Below are positions 53,859 to 62,549 of a DNA stretch of 64,000 nucleotides, piece after piece. The position numbers were made by a program, and so were the translations under genes. The stretch's first letter is position 1. The number at the start of each line of letters is the position of its first letter. This stretch comes from Paenibacillus polymyxa. Its GTDB lineage: Bacteria > Bacillota > Bacilli > Paenibacillales > Paenibacillaceae. The stretch lies in NCBI RefSeq assembly GCF_018614975.1, contig NZ_JAGGNR010000014.1:310001-374000 (forward strand), in the 5' to 3' direction. The notes beneath the pieces were generated by a model. It had not been told where the DNA came from and did no database searches. It was given only the letters and a program-made list of their open reading frames with translations.

Positions 53859-54715
53859 CGTTCCTGCCCCCCTGTCCCCCAAGCGTCCAGCACATCTCGA
53901 CAATGACTCGGCACAATCCGAATGTGGGGAAACTGCTGATGCAGTTGAACCAACTTGTCAAAGTTACGGTGGTATTCCTGTCGATCAGACATAATAATGC
54001 CCGCGAGCGCATGAGGTCTGCGCTGTTCACGAAAAGCCCGACTCGACCACACCGCGTCCGCGCAGAGGAAATAGTCATGTTCTTCTGTACGCAGCAGGAG
54101 TCCCATCATGCCATCCGCATGACCGGATACATCCACCCCTAGCAGACTGCCATCCCCAAAGATGTCGTAGACTTCATTAAATGGAAATCCTTCCCCTATT
54201 CTCGTCCACTGCTCAGGCTGACACGTAACAGGCAATGATCTGGCCATAAAATCCTCGGGCAACAGCCCGGCAAGAAAACCTGCCTTTACAGCCGCAATTG
54301 GACCGAGTGAGCGCACAGCATCATATGCTCTTGGCAGATAGATGAATTGTGCCTCCGGGAAATCTCGCACACCCGCGATGTGATCGCCGTGAAAATGCGA
54401 GAGGATGTTATACCGAATATCCGAAGCTTTCAGTCCAATTCGAGCCAAAAAATGAACGGCATGATCCTCTTCACGATAGACCACAGGTGTAATATGACGA
54501 TACAGTGCATTGGGCAGATGAGCCGTTTCCTTGAAAAAGCGGGAGCTATATCCTGTATCCAGCAGGATTGGTCCATGTACGGGGTGAATGATGCAGGCAA
54601 ATCCTGCCGGGAAAGGCACCGGGCTTAACCGACCACCACGTAACGTCAGAAACTCTGGATGTGTGCAGTAACCCGCCGCACCCAGATATAGTTCTACCCG
54701 AGTTGTCGTCAGCAT
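53855..54715 (-). CDS. Metallo-beta-lactamase-fold hydrolase
   Basis: A 286-residue MBL-fold protein. The zinc motif HFHGDH (residues 107-112) is intact, followed by further ligands in DVSGHADG and PSHCRD. The sequence resembles lactonase-like members (AHL-lactonase type) more than beta-lactamases. It overlaps the epimerase gene by 7 bases and the adenylate-forming gene by 4. In this setting it may open or hydrolyse a thioester or lactone (inference). Confidence 0.87.
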   Translation of the reverse strand: MLTTTRVELYLGAAGYCTHPEFLTLRGGRLSPVPFPAGFACIIHPVHGPILLDTGYSSRFFKETAHLPNALYRHITPVVYREEDHAVHFLARIGLKASDIRYNILSHFHGDHIAGVRDFPEAQFIYLPRAYDAVRSLGPIAAVKAGFLAGLLPEDFMARSLPVTCQPEQWTRIGEGFPFNEVYDIFGDGSLLGVDVSGHADGMMGLLLRTEEHDYFLCADAVWSSRAFREQRRPHALAGIIMSDRQEYHRNFDKLVQLHQQFPHIRIVPSHCRDVLDAWGTGGQER

Positions 54716-55704
54716 AATTCAGCCCTCCACCAGTCTGCAAATTGTTGTAACCCCTCTTCAATAGACACCCGAGGGACGTATCCCAATTGCTCCCGTGCAT
54801 CCGTAATATCCAACGTCTGTGGGATGGATAAGGAGCCGACTGTATACCGTGTCAACGCAGGTTCACCCAACGCAGGAATATAGCCATGAACTCGCTCCAG
54901 CAACGCTGCCACACCATTTGCCGTCCGATAAGGAATATTTCGACGACGCAATGGCATATCCAGCATGCCAAACAGGCTGCTTACCAACTCACTAAATGCC
55001 CTTGGATCGCCATTGGAGATATTGTAGGCTCTACCAAGTGTTTCATCAGAGGCATCGCGGCACAATAATAAGGCATCCACCACATTATCCACACATGTCA
55101 GATCGATTAATGCCTGTCCACCACCGATCATGGGCACTCCCGATTTCGCGTTCGCTGCGACAATTCTGGGAAATAACGTCTGATCATACGGGCCAAAGAT
55201 GGCTCGCGGTCGAATTATGATGGACGGAAGCCCCTTCGCATGCCCCTCCATCACAACCTGTTCAGCGAGAAGCTTCGTGGCTGCATAATGATTGGCTGGT
55301 TTGGATGGCAACGGGTCATTCTCATGTACGTTATATCGCGGGTTGTAGTTAAAATATATACTCGGAGTTGAGACATGTATGAATCGTTGTACCTCATTAT
55401 GCAGGCAACCATCTACAAGATTCTGCGTTCCTTCTACATTGCTGCTGTAAAAGTCCTTATACTTCCCCCATGGCGAGGATAGAGCTGCACAGTGAAACAC
55501 CACATCCTGTCCCGTACACGCTTCGCTTACTGCTGCCTCATCCCGTATATCTCCATTCAGGAATCGGATTCCTGTCAACTCAAGTTCTGCCCCAACTGCG
55601 GGCTGTCGGCCCATGCCAGTGACTTCCCATCCCTCTTTTGCAAGTCGTATCGCGAGATGCCTGCCCAGACATCCCGTAGCTCCTGTAACCAATGCTTTAT
55701 TCAT
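54709..55704 (-). CDS. NAD-dependent epimerase/reductase (3-beta-HSD/OleD-like)
   Basis: A 331-residue extended SDR. The cofactor motif is GATGCLG (residues 8-14), with HCAALSSPWG and the catalytic HYAATKLLAEQ. Members of this branch include 3-beta-hydroxysteroid dehydrogenases and OleD, which reduces beta-keto acids. Since a ketosynthase is two genes upstream, reduction of its beta-keto product is plausible. Its ATG overlaps the ATP-grasp stop in ATGA. Confidence 0.87.
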   Translation of the reverse strand: MNKALVTGATGCLGRHLAIRLAKEGWEVTGMGRQPAVGAELELTGIRFLNGDIRDEAAVSEACTGQDVVFHCAALSSPWGKYKDFYSSNVEGTQNLVDGCLHNEVQRFIHVSTPSIYFNYNPRYNVHENDPLPSKPANHYAATKLLAEQVVMEGHAKGLPSIIIRPRAIFGPYDQTLFPRIVAANAKSGVPMIGGGQALIDLTCVDNVVDALLLCRDASDETLGRAYNISNGDPRAFSELVSSLFGMLDMPLRRRNIPYRTANGVAALLERVHGYIPALGEPALTRYTVGSLSIPQTLDITDAREQLGYVPRVSIEEGLQQFADWWRAELC

Positions 55705-56993
55705 TGTTGTTCACCGTTCCATTCTAAGTCGTGAGTCAAAGCTTCAGTCAGTGAGATCTTCTGTGATCTTGCCAGACGCCAGGCGGACAGCACCACTGCG
55801 AATTGTTCAAATAAAGGCTGGATATCCTGCCCTGCATAGACCACATCCCTGGCTCCACGCCACGCAGCTATCCATGCCCGGAGCTTCCCTTTGCCGAAGA
55901 TCTGCTGCATCCCGCTTCCCAACATGGGAAGCATGAGCATAGCTTTGCTGCCCCGTGCGGGCGTGATCATTTTTCTTTCTTTGATCAACGTCTCCGGTTC
56001 AGTTAGTGCATGCACCAAGCCATCTCCGGGGTGAAACAGATGAATCCCACTCGTTGCCCTCGGATTACACTCAATCGCGTACACTCGCCCATCCTGATCT
56101 TCTATAAAATCAAAGCCTATCTGTCCACTAAAACCCGTTGCCTGGGCAAATTGTCTCACCCACGCAAGGGTATCCTCATGTTCCACCTGTTCAAAAAAGA
56201 CACTGGCACCCACGCTTCCTGTACGATAGCGACTGTCGTAAGTCGCATGTGCAACCAGTTGCCCTTCATGCGCTATACTGTATGTACATAACATCTGACC
56301 AGGAATGTAGGCCTGTGCAACCCAAGGTGAAATAGATGATAATGCTACCTCATCCGGAGGGTCATTACGGAAATGTCGACGTTTCTTTTCGCTTATGCTT
56401 CCTTCCTGATCCGTCCCTGCCCCAGCGTCATCGGTCATGAGTGTTGGCATGCGAACTTTGGCTGCGAAGCGGGAATACACCGGTTTCCACACCCAATCTC
56501 CTACTTTTCCCAGAACAGACTGAGCTTCCATCCATTCCTGCTGACTGTTGATCAGACGTGTATCCGGAACCGAAAGACCGAGTGACCCTGCAAGCTGGAT
56601 AAAATCATATTTATGGTGCAGCTCATGCAGCTGCTCCAGAGTTGTAACCAGGACACGACAATATGCACGCAGTCTGTCTGCCCCTTGAGCCACATAGAAG
56701 ACTTCTTCACACATCGGAATCAACAGGTCGATCTGCCAATCCAGAACCAACCGTTCCAACTCCGCCAGATACGCACCTGTGTCATGACGCGGCGATGGAA
56801 CCACAGCACACTGTTCCACTGCACCAGATGATCTGGTCAGATGCCGTGCAGCACTCTCCGCAACATAGACCCGATGGCCTGCCCGATGAAGCATACGTGC
56901 CAGATCGAGCGTTACAGGAGCCCTTCCGCCTGTAAGCAGCACACGGAGAGAAGCAGCTGTACGATGTCCGGTTTCCCCAGATCTAGTAGTCAA
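55701..56993 (-). CDS. ATP-grasp domain protein
   Basis: A 430-residue ATP-grasp ligase-like protein. The N-terminal Rossmann-like part starts RVLLTGGRAPVTLDLARML; the ATP-grasp core shows DWVWKPVYSRFAAKVR and the Mg-binding end GQIGFDFIEDQ..VYAIECNPRATSG. The fold links a carboxylate to an amine, thiol or other nucleophile via acyl-phosphate. Start most likely TTG 56993, 8 bases after GGGAGG and inside the ketosynthase gene by 11 bases; an ATG at 57032 lies upstream in the same frame. Acceptor and donor are unknown. Confidence 0.82.
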   Translation of the reverse strand: MTTRSGETGHRTAASLRVLLTGGRAPVTLDLARMLHRAGHRVYVAESAARHLTRSSGAVEQCAVVPSPRHDTGAYLAELERLVLDWQIDLLIPMCEEVFYVAQGADRLRAYCRVLVTTLEQLHELHHKYDFIQLAGSLGLSVPDTRLINSQQEWMEAQSVLGKVGDWVWKPVYSRFAAKVRMPTLMTDDAGAGTDQEGSISEKKRRHFRNDPPDEVALSSISPWVAQAYIPGQMLCTYSIAHEGQLVAHATYDSRYRTGSVGASVFFEQVEHEDTLAWVRQFAQATGFSGQIGFDFIEDQDGRVYAIECNPRATSGIHLFHPGDGLVHALTEPETLIKERKMITPARGSKAMLMLPMLGSGMQQIFGKGKLRAWIAAWRGARDVVYAGQDIQPLFEQFAVVLSAWRLARSQKISLTEALTHDLEWNGEQQ

Positions 56994-57984
56994 AAATAAG
57001 TCCTCCCAATGATAATCCGGCAGCCGTGCCAATCATCAACACCCGATCTCCACGCTGAATACGCTGTTGTCTAATCGCTTCATGCAGACCCATCGGGATC
57101 GATGCCGCAATTGTATTGCCGTGATTTCGTGTGATGTCCATAAACCGATCTTCAGCAATGCCAAGCTTCTTGCGAATCAGTCTCATCGCCATGGCACTTC
57201 CCTGATGAGGAATGACCAATTGGAAATCCTCCATCTGATTCCCGGTCGCCTGCAACATATCACCAATGAATCCGGGCAAAAGTCTGGAAGCCATGCGGAA
57301 GATCGCTTGTCCATCCATATGAAAAAGATAGGGCTCCGGCTGATCTGCCTTATAATTCGAAGCATGCAGCCGTGTACCTCCACCTGCAATCTCCGAGAAG
57401 CGAGCACCTCGGCTGTAGGTTCGAAGGGAAGCATGTACAATCTGTGAGGATGACCCTTCAGGCGAACGCTCAATAATAGCAGCGGCCGCTCCATCACCGA
57501 ACAGGGCCGCACTTTCTTTATCTGACCAATTCAGTCCCGCTGAGGCAATCTCGGTGGCTACAAGCAGTACTCGCTGGTAACGTCCGGCATCTACCATATA
57601 GGAGATCACATCGAGTCCGTTCAGGAAACTCAGGCACGTTGCATCCATATCAAAAGCAGGTACGCCCGAATCTTCCTGCCCCATGGCCTGCTGGATAAAT
57701 ACCGCCGTACTCGGCAACGGTTGTTCCTTCGTACCACTGGTACACACCAGACAGTCGATATCACTGAATTGTAATCCTGCATCCGCCAGTGCAGCTTCCG
57801 CAGCCCGTGCGCCCATGAAAGAGGAGGTTTCTTCACCCGAAGCATAATGTCGCACACCTACGCCTGTGGCTTTGCTGACCCAGCCCGCAGGCACGCCCAA
57901 GCGGCGATCCAGTTCCTCATCGGTGACTTCCTGTTCAGGCAGGTACTTCCCTGTTCCCGCGATCCTTACTCTTCTAAGTTGCAT
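56983..57984 (-). CDS. Beta-ketoacyl-ACP synthase III-like enzyme
   Basis: A 333-residue KAS III family thiolase-fold enzyme. The catalytic triad is complete: Cys117 in DMDATCLSFLNG, His260 in VIPHQGSAMAM and Asn290 in NHGNTIAASIP. Start set at ATG 57984 behind AGAGGTTGGGGAA; 33 further codons are open upstream without a site. It opens a five-gene overlapping operon without ACP or malonyltransferase genes, so it is more likely a pathway-specific condensing or transfer enzyme (OleA- or DarB-like) than housekeeping FabH. Its acyl substrates are unknown. Confidence 0.9.
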   Translation of the reverse strand: MQLRRVRIAGTGKYLPEQEVTDEELDRRLGVPAGWVSKATGVGVRHYASGEETSSFMGARAAEAALADAGLQFSDIDCLVCTSGTKEQPLPSTAVFIQQAMGQEDSGVPAFDMDATCLSFLNGLDVISYMVDAGRYQRVLLVATEIASAGLNWSDKESAALFGDGAAAAIIERSPEGSSSQIVHASLRTYSRGARFSEIAGGGTRLHASNYKADQPEPYLFHMDGQAIFRMASRLLPGFIGDMLQATGNQMEDFQLVIPHQGSAMAMRLIRKKLGIAEDRFMDITRNHGNTIAASIPMGLHEAIRQQRIQRGDRVLMIGTAAGLSLGGLIFDY

Positions 57985-58043
57985 TTCCCCAACCTCTTTC
58001 TGTTCATCTGACTGATTAATATGAAATGAATCCTCCACCTCTA

Positions 58044-58058
58044 ATGGCGAAACGCCAT
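58044..58058. promoter_or_regulatory. Perfect palindrome in the leader of the ketosynthase operon
   Basis: ATGGCGAAACGCCAT, a 6-3-6 inverted repeat, 60 bases upstream of the ketosynthase start and just inside the upstream terminator. It could be an operator or an RNA hairpin. Confidence 0.4.
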
Positions 58059-58080
58059 GAAGTAGAAGCTTTGAAATATA

Positions 58081-58107
58081 CAATAAAAGGGCAGATGCCT
58101 CTGCCCT
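58081..58107 (-). terminator. Terminator of the TIGR01777-type gene
   Basis: AGGGCAGA and TCTGCCCT form an 8-bp stem with a 4-base loop. On the minus strand TTTATTG follows. It separates the upstream reductase from the ketosynthase operon. Confidence 0.85.
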
Positions 58108-58139
58108 CCCTGTTGTGTTTTATTATTTATACTGTGCTG

Positions 58140-59030
58140 TCATTTCTTCTTATTCAAAATCTCTGCAAGTGCAGCATCTAGCGTACCGTATGTGAACGTG
58201 AAGCCTTCCCTCTCCATTCGCTCGGGAATTACCCAACGACTTTTGAGAACCAGTTCCGTTTCGGTCTGAATGAAACGTGCGCCCAGTTCAAGCATCCAGC
58301 GAGGAGAAGGCAGGCCGATCCGAACACCCATCTGTTCTCTCAGACGCGCCATTAGCTCCCGATTCGTCACAGGATGCGGAGAGGAGGCATTGAACACCCC
58401 ACTCAAGTGTGGATGCTCTTGCAGATAGATCACCATGCCGAACAGATCCTCAATATGAATCCAGCTGAACTGCTGTGTTCCTGCGCCTTGCGATCCTCCC
58501 AGGCCAAAACGGACGAGGTTCGTCATGGGCACCATCACGCCGCCCTCGCCCAGCACAATCGCAATTCGTAGTGCAATCTGACGCGTAGACGGCAGACTGA
58601 ATTCAAAGAAAGCCTGTTCCCATGCCTTGGCAACGTCGACCGAGAATCCGGAGCCAATCTCGCCCTCTTTTTCCGTCATGGGACGATCTTCAGCATGTCT
58701 GTATATGGTCGCTGTACTCGAATTAATCCATAGTTCGGGAGGATGATTACAAGCCAGGACGGCTTCGCCGAGAATACGTGTTGTACGAGTTCTGGATTCC
58801 ATAATGACTTTGCGATTCTCATCCGTATAACGGCAGTTCACCGATTTACCTGCCAGGTTAATCAACATCTCCGCTTCTTCCAGAGCCTCAATAATCCTTG
58901 CACGATCTTCCCAGGCAATATGACCGGGCTGACGCGAGATAATCAATACCTCATAACCCAGCTTCTTGAACCTTTGGGCAAAATCCTGTCCTACAAATCC
59001 CGTTCCACCAGCCAATACAACCTTCTTCAC
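58140..59030 (-). CDS. TIGR01777-type NAD-dependent epimerase/reductase
   Basis: A 296-residue extended SDR of the TIGR01777 (YfhF/SulA-like) family. The cofactor motif is GGTGFVGQ and the family segments INLAGKSVNCRY and FSWIHIEDL are present. Function is unknown in the family. It ends in its own terminator 155 bases before the ketosynthase start, so it is not strictly in that operon. Confidence 0.9.
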   Translation of the reverse strand: MKKVVLAGGTGFVGQDFAQRFKKLGYEVLIISRQPGHIAWEDRARIIEALEEAEMLINLAGKSVNCRYTDENRKVIMESRTRTTRILGEAVLACNHPPELWINSSTATIYRHAEDRPMTEKEGEIGSGFSVDVAKAWEQAFFEFSLPSTRQIALRIAIVLGEGGVMVPMTNLVRFGLGGSQGAGTQQFSWIHIEDLFGMVIYLQEHPHLSGVFNASSPHPVTNRELMARLREQMGVRIGLPSPRWMLELGARFIQTETELVLKSRWVIPERMEREGFTFTYGTLDAALAEILNKKK

Positions 59031-59147
59031 GGTATCCCCTCATTTCCCATACTGGGTAAAGAATTCGCAAGATATAGATTGGAATGTTTCTATGCATGCA
59101 AAATGCAGATATTAGATTAAACACCGCCGACGACCCGTTAGTTTGAT

Positions 59148-59669
59148 TTAGTTCGCACCCAGAGCTGCGTACAAGCGATCCCGCTCTTCGATAGCCCATG
59201 CGTTTGCAGGGTTTTGTTCCAGCTGATATCGGAGTTCATCATAGAAGTCATGGATCATGAATCCGTCTGGCAGATTGCCAAGCATGGCTGTAAAGTTGTA
59301 CTCTGGCAGTGTTCTCTTTCCTTCACTGATCTGCTTCAGCCAGTCCATCCACTTTGCAAGAGTAAGCACTTCCTCCTGCCATAACTCAGCCTGTAACCCA
59401 AGCACATCCTGAAGTTGCTCGTAAGCCAATGGATCGGCGAAGGCGCGGCAGGCCTGAACAGCCAGTTCATACAACTCGGTCACTGCACGGCGTACCTCAT
59501 GCTCAAGTTCAACCTCCAAGCCTCCCATGTAATCCTGAACCTGAATGCTCTGTCCATCATCATATAATAGCGGTGCCTGCGCCAACAGGCGTAGAATCTC
59601 TTCCATCTCTTGCATTGAAACTCGCTTCTGCTCATAGAGAGCAGGTAATTGATATGCTGTAATGATCAT
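59148..59669 (-). CDS. Hypothetical protein, 173 residues
   Basis: A soluble, strongly helical, acidic protein with no recognised family. It starts MIITAYQLPALYEQKRVSMQ and includes WQEEVLTLAKWMDWLKQISE and MIHDFYDELRYQLEQNP. AGGAG lies only 3 bases before the ATG, so the internal ATG at residue 19 is an alternative start. It precedes the TIGR01777-type gene by 117 bases on the same strand. Confidence 0.7.
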   Translation of the reverse strand: MIITAYQLPALYEQKRVSMQEMEEILRLLAQAPLLYDDGQSIQVQDYMGGLEVELEHEVRRAVTELYELAVQACRAFADPLAYEQLQDVLGLQAELWQEEVLTLAKWMDWLKQISEGKRTLPEYNFTAMLGNLPDGFMIHDFYDELRYQLEQNPANAWAIEERDRLYAALGAN

Positions 59670-59764
59670 TCACTCCTACATCGTTCTTCTATTAATGACC
59701 TATATTATAACATGGTTTGAGATTCAAATATTTGATTCAGTTCAACTTGTACAGAGACAAGGAC

Positions 59765-59810
59765 AAAAAGACAACATAAACTCTATTAGGAGAGTCTAAC
59801 GTTGTCTTTT
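59765..59810 (-). terminator. Terminator of the YdcF-family gene
   Basis: AAAAGACAAC and GTTGTCTTTT form a 10-bp stem, with an inner CTCT/AGAG pairing, and T follows on the minus strand. It lies 18 bases past the stop. Confidence 0.8.
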
Positions 59811-59828
59811 CGAATATATACTAATCGG

Positions 59829-60563
59829 CTAGATAAACGTTTTGATCGTAGCAAAATATTCACGGATCATGTTGACCGGTTTCAAATATCCCGGTGACGG
59901 GGCGGATATGCCGTATTCTGCCGCATAACCGTTCTTGGCAGCGATATACTTGGAGCGGAACATATGATAGTCACTGGTGACAATCATGATCTCGGGGTGC
60001 TCTAACCCGGATTCAAGAATGATTTTTTTGGAAAAGGCCAAGTTCTCCTGTGTACTTGTGGAGCGATCTTCCATAATGACTTGGGCGGGGCTAATCCCCT
60101 GTTCAATCAAATAGTTTTTCATGGCCAGCGCTTCAGGAATCGATTCTCCAGGTCCCTGCCCCCCCGATACAATGACCGGTGTCTGAGGGTGACTGCGAAT
60201 GTAGTCCAGACTGGCATCTAACCTTTGTTTTAGGGTCAATGACAATTCCGTTCCACGGATGCCTGAACCCAGAATAATGACATAGTCCACTTCTTCCGGA
60301 TCGTTCGCACCAAGCTGTGTGAATACAAGTGCTTCAATAATGACAAAAGAGACGGCAACCACGCCAAATCCGGTAAGCATAATCCGTTTCAGAATAACAT
60401 GCTTCTGATAGTCAATGCGTCTTAGTACGATAAAAGCCACCGTGATCATTCCAAAAAACATGACGGCAAACCTTTGGCCCCAGAAGGCCAGAAATGCCAC
60501 AAAACATGCCAACAGGACAAGATCAATGATCAGTCCATTTTTGTATAAGAACTTTTTTATCAA
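59829..60563 (-). CDS. YdcF/SanA (DUF218) family membrane protein
   Basis: A 244-residue protein with two or three N-terminal helices followed by a DUF218 domain: DYVIILGSGIRGTELS, VIVSGGQGPGESIPEALAM and the late VTSDYHMFRS. Related proteins (SanA, ElyC) act in envelope integrity. Start taken as TTG 60563, as AAGGAG lies 11 bases upstream; the GTG at 60575 overlaps that site. The start is uncertain. Confidence 0.85.
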   Translation of the reverse strand: MIKKFLYKNGLIIDLVLLACFVAFLAFWGQRFAVMFFGMITVAFIVLRRIDYQKHVILKRIMLTGFGVVAVSFVIIEALVFTQLGANDPEEVDYVIILGSGIRGTELSLTLKQRLDASLDYIRSHPQTPVIVSGGQGPGESIPEALAMKNYLIEQGISPAQVIMEDRSTSTQENLAFSKKIILESGLEHPEIMIVTSDYHMFRSKYIAAKNGYAAEYGISAPSPGYLKPVNMIREYFATIKTFI

Positions 60564-60718
60564 ATCCGTAGACACTCCTTTTTGTACACACTATTCCGCA
60601 AATCATCTTATAGCTGTAACCTTCATTCCAATATATCATGTTTACCTGGCTGCAATAAAATGAACAACCCTTGAACATCCTCTGTACAACTTCGAATCTC
60701 TGATTAATCACAACCAAA

Positions 60719-60760
60719 TAACCCATAAACAGCTTCGGTGATCCGAGTGTTTACGGGTTA
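60719..60760 (-). terminator. Terminator of the AraC/GyrI-like gene
   Basis: TAACCCATAAAC and GTTTACGGGTTA pair with one wobble around an 18-base loop. A short T run (TTTGGTT) follows on the minus strand. Confidence 0.5.
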
Positions 60761-60787
60761 CAATGATCGAGTTTGAAACGGTTATAT

Positions 60788-61633
60788 TTACTTAATCGGT
60801 ATCCAGATTTGTGGCGGTTGATTGGGCCCCGGGTATACTTCCAGCTCCGGCATGTATGCGTGCTCATACGGGTTGGATGGAAACCATTCCGAAATAATCC
60901 GTTTCCACAGAAGCTGCATACTCTCCGGCATCGGGCCTTCTACTTCAAATACACTCCATTTGGAAGCAGGCATGGTGAAGCTTGATAATCCTTCCGGTAC
61001 TTCACCATCGTAAGTTGTAGCAATCCAGTATTGCATCTGTTTCTCCTGCATTTCACTCTGATCCACAACGACACCGAGTAACCCCGGAATAGCCCCATTG
61101 TTCAGTTCAAATAAACGATCCTCTGTACCGCTCGTCCACGCTTCCTGCCACATCTTCCCGATGCCTTGCAGATGTTCTCCTTCTGCATATGAGAAAGTCT
61201 GCTTTACTCCGACCAACGTAAATTGGCCTTGTTCAACAATTTTATATTTCATCGGCTCTGCTCCTTTTAGACTCACTTGAATCACCAGACGATTATACGA
61301 TTTGACAGCGTTACTATTCTTACGAGCCTCACTGGGTGCAATCCCATGTTGTCTACGAAATGCTTTAGAGAAAGATTCCGGTGTGTCGTAACCGTATTTA
61401 AATGCCAGATCAATGATTTTGTGATCACTTTGCAGAAGCTCATGTGCCGCCAGTGTCAATCGTCTGCGTTTTATGTACTCAGCTACAGTAACATCAGTTA
61501 ATAAGGCAAAGGTACGTTGAAAATGAAAAGAAGAGATATGGGCCTGCGCTGCAATCTGCTCTATCGTCATATTTTCGAGCAAGTGGTCTTCCATATATTG
61601 AATAGCGACCTGTAATGCGTTGATCCAGTTCAT
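60788..61633 (-). CDS. AraC-family regulator with GyrI-like effector domain
   Basis: A 281-residue transcription factor. The N-terminal double HTH covers about residues 8-106, with MTIEQIAAQAHISSFHFQRT and KIIDLAFKYGYDTPESFSKA. The C-terminal domain starting MKYKIVEQGQFTLVGVKQ is a GyrI-like (AraC_E_bind) fold that binds hydrophobic or cationic small molecules. This architecture is that of Rob/BmrR-like drug sensors. AAGGAGTGATTAACAC precedes the ATG. No target gene is obvious nearby. Confidence 0.92.
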   Translation of the reverse strand: MNWINALQVAIQYMEDHLLENMTIEQIAAQAHISSFHFQRTFALLTDVTVAEYIKRRRLTLAAHELLQSDHKIIDLAFKYGYDTPESFSKAFRRQHGIAPSEARKNSNAVKSYNRLVIQVSLKGAEPMKYKIVEQGQFTLVGVKQTFSYAEGEHLQGIGKMWQEAWTSGTEDRLFELNNGAIPGLLGVVVDQSEMQEKQMQYWIATTYDGEVPEGLSSFTMPASKWSVFEVEGPMPESMQLLWKRIISEWFPSNPYEHAYMPELEVYPGPNQPPQIWIPIK

Positions 61634-61711
61634 GTGTTAATCACTCCTTGATGTCTAATATAACTGAAGAACAACGCCATAACCTGTCCTGTTGTGCTCT
61701 CGTTTGTCCGA

Positions 61712-62320
61712 TTATTCTACCCGGCGAACACTTCCGGTCACTCCATATTGAAGCTGTACATCTGTAAAAGTAACCGTTGTCCCTTGCCCAATGGGGGATT
61801 GGGCCACAATACCAACTTTGATCTCTTCCGGGCAGTCGAGGCCGAAATAACGAACCAGCTTCCACTTCTCTCCATCCTGAGAATAATGGAAAGCAAAACT
61901 GTTGCCTGCCCGGGCTACACGTAAATAAGGCATGTTAACGTCTACAGATGCTGATACTGAATCATCCGAGTTACCACGAGTAACGACACTAAGAATGGAA
62001 GGCTGTTCTTCGAAATACTCAAAGCAAACTTTAGCCCAATTCGTATCGTCCACCATCACCATCAGGCAGCCTGAGTCATACTGTTCTTTCATATCCACCT
62101 GTACCTGAGTGACGATGCTGAAATCTCCCTTGATTATCGTATGTAAAAATGGAGCTGAGGCTTTCACCGGCGCACCTCCCGGATCAATGAAAAAGTCACT
62201 GATTGGCGAAACGGTTATCGTTACTTTGCCGTCTTCAATAGACCAATCTGCTGGCTCATTCAGCCATCCCAGGTTGGCAGATAATGTTTGACCTGAACAA
62301 TGTTCGAATAGATTCGTCAT
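61712..62320 (-). CDS. DUF1349 concanavalin-like domain protein
   Basis: A 202-residue protein with one DUF1349 domain, a beta-sandwich of the concanavalin A-like class. Key segments are WSIEDGKVTITVSPISDFF, YDSGCLMVMVDDTNWAKVC and FHYSQDGEKWKLVRYF. It has no signal peptide. Start set at ATG 62320 after AAAGGATGTGCCAC; the ATG at 62329 overlaps the site. Function is unknown. Confidence 0.85.
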   Translation of the reverse strand: MTNLFEHCSGQTLSANLGWLNEPADWSIEDGKVTITVSPISDFFIDPGGAPVKASAPFLHTIIKGDFSIVTQVQVDMKEQYDSGCLMVMVDDTNWAKVCFEYFEEQPSILSVVTRGNSDDSVSASVDVNMPYLRVARAGNSFAFHYSQDGEKWKLVRYFGLDCPEEIKVGIVAQSPIGQGTTVTFTDVQLQYGVTGSVRRVE

Positions 62321-62438
62321 GTGGCACATCCTTTGTGTTGGAGTTGGAGTTTAAGTTTTCTAACTTCTCTATTGGTATTCGGTATGTGTCATGGTTAATC
62401 CTGTAGGTTTTACATCAAGTTCCCATCCCTGATATCAG

Positions 62439-62499
62439 TTGATAGAAATCGTCACTCTTTATTATTAATAAGGTAAGTTTATCCAAATCATGATAAACT
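62439..62499 (+). promoter_or_regulatory. Promoter and inverted-repeat operator of the SunI/YnzG-like gene
   Basis: TTGATA (62439-62444), 18-base spacer, TATTAA (62463-62468). Immediately after the expected start lies an 8-8-8 inverted repeat, AGTTTATC (62476-62483) and GATAAACT (62492-62499). Confidence 0.5.
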
Positions 62500-62549
62500 G
62501 GACATACGAGATTACTTCAATAATTTGAATCACAACAGGAGGTCATCGT

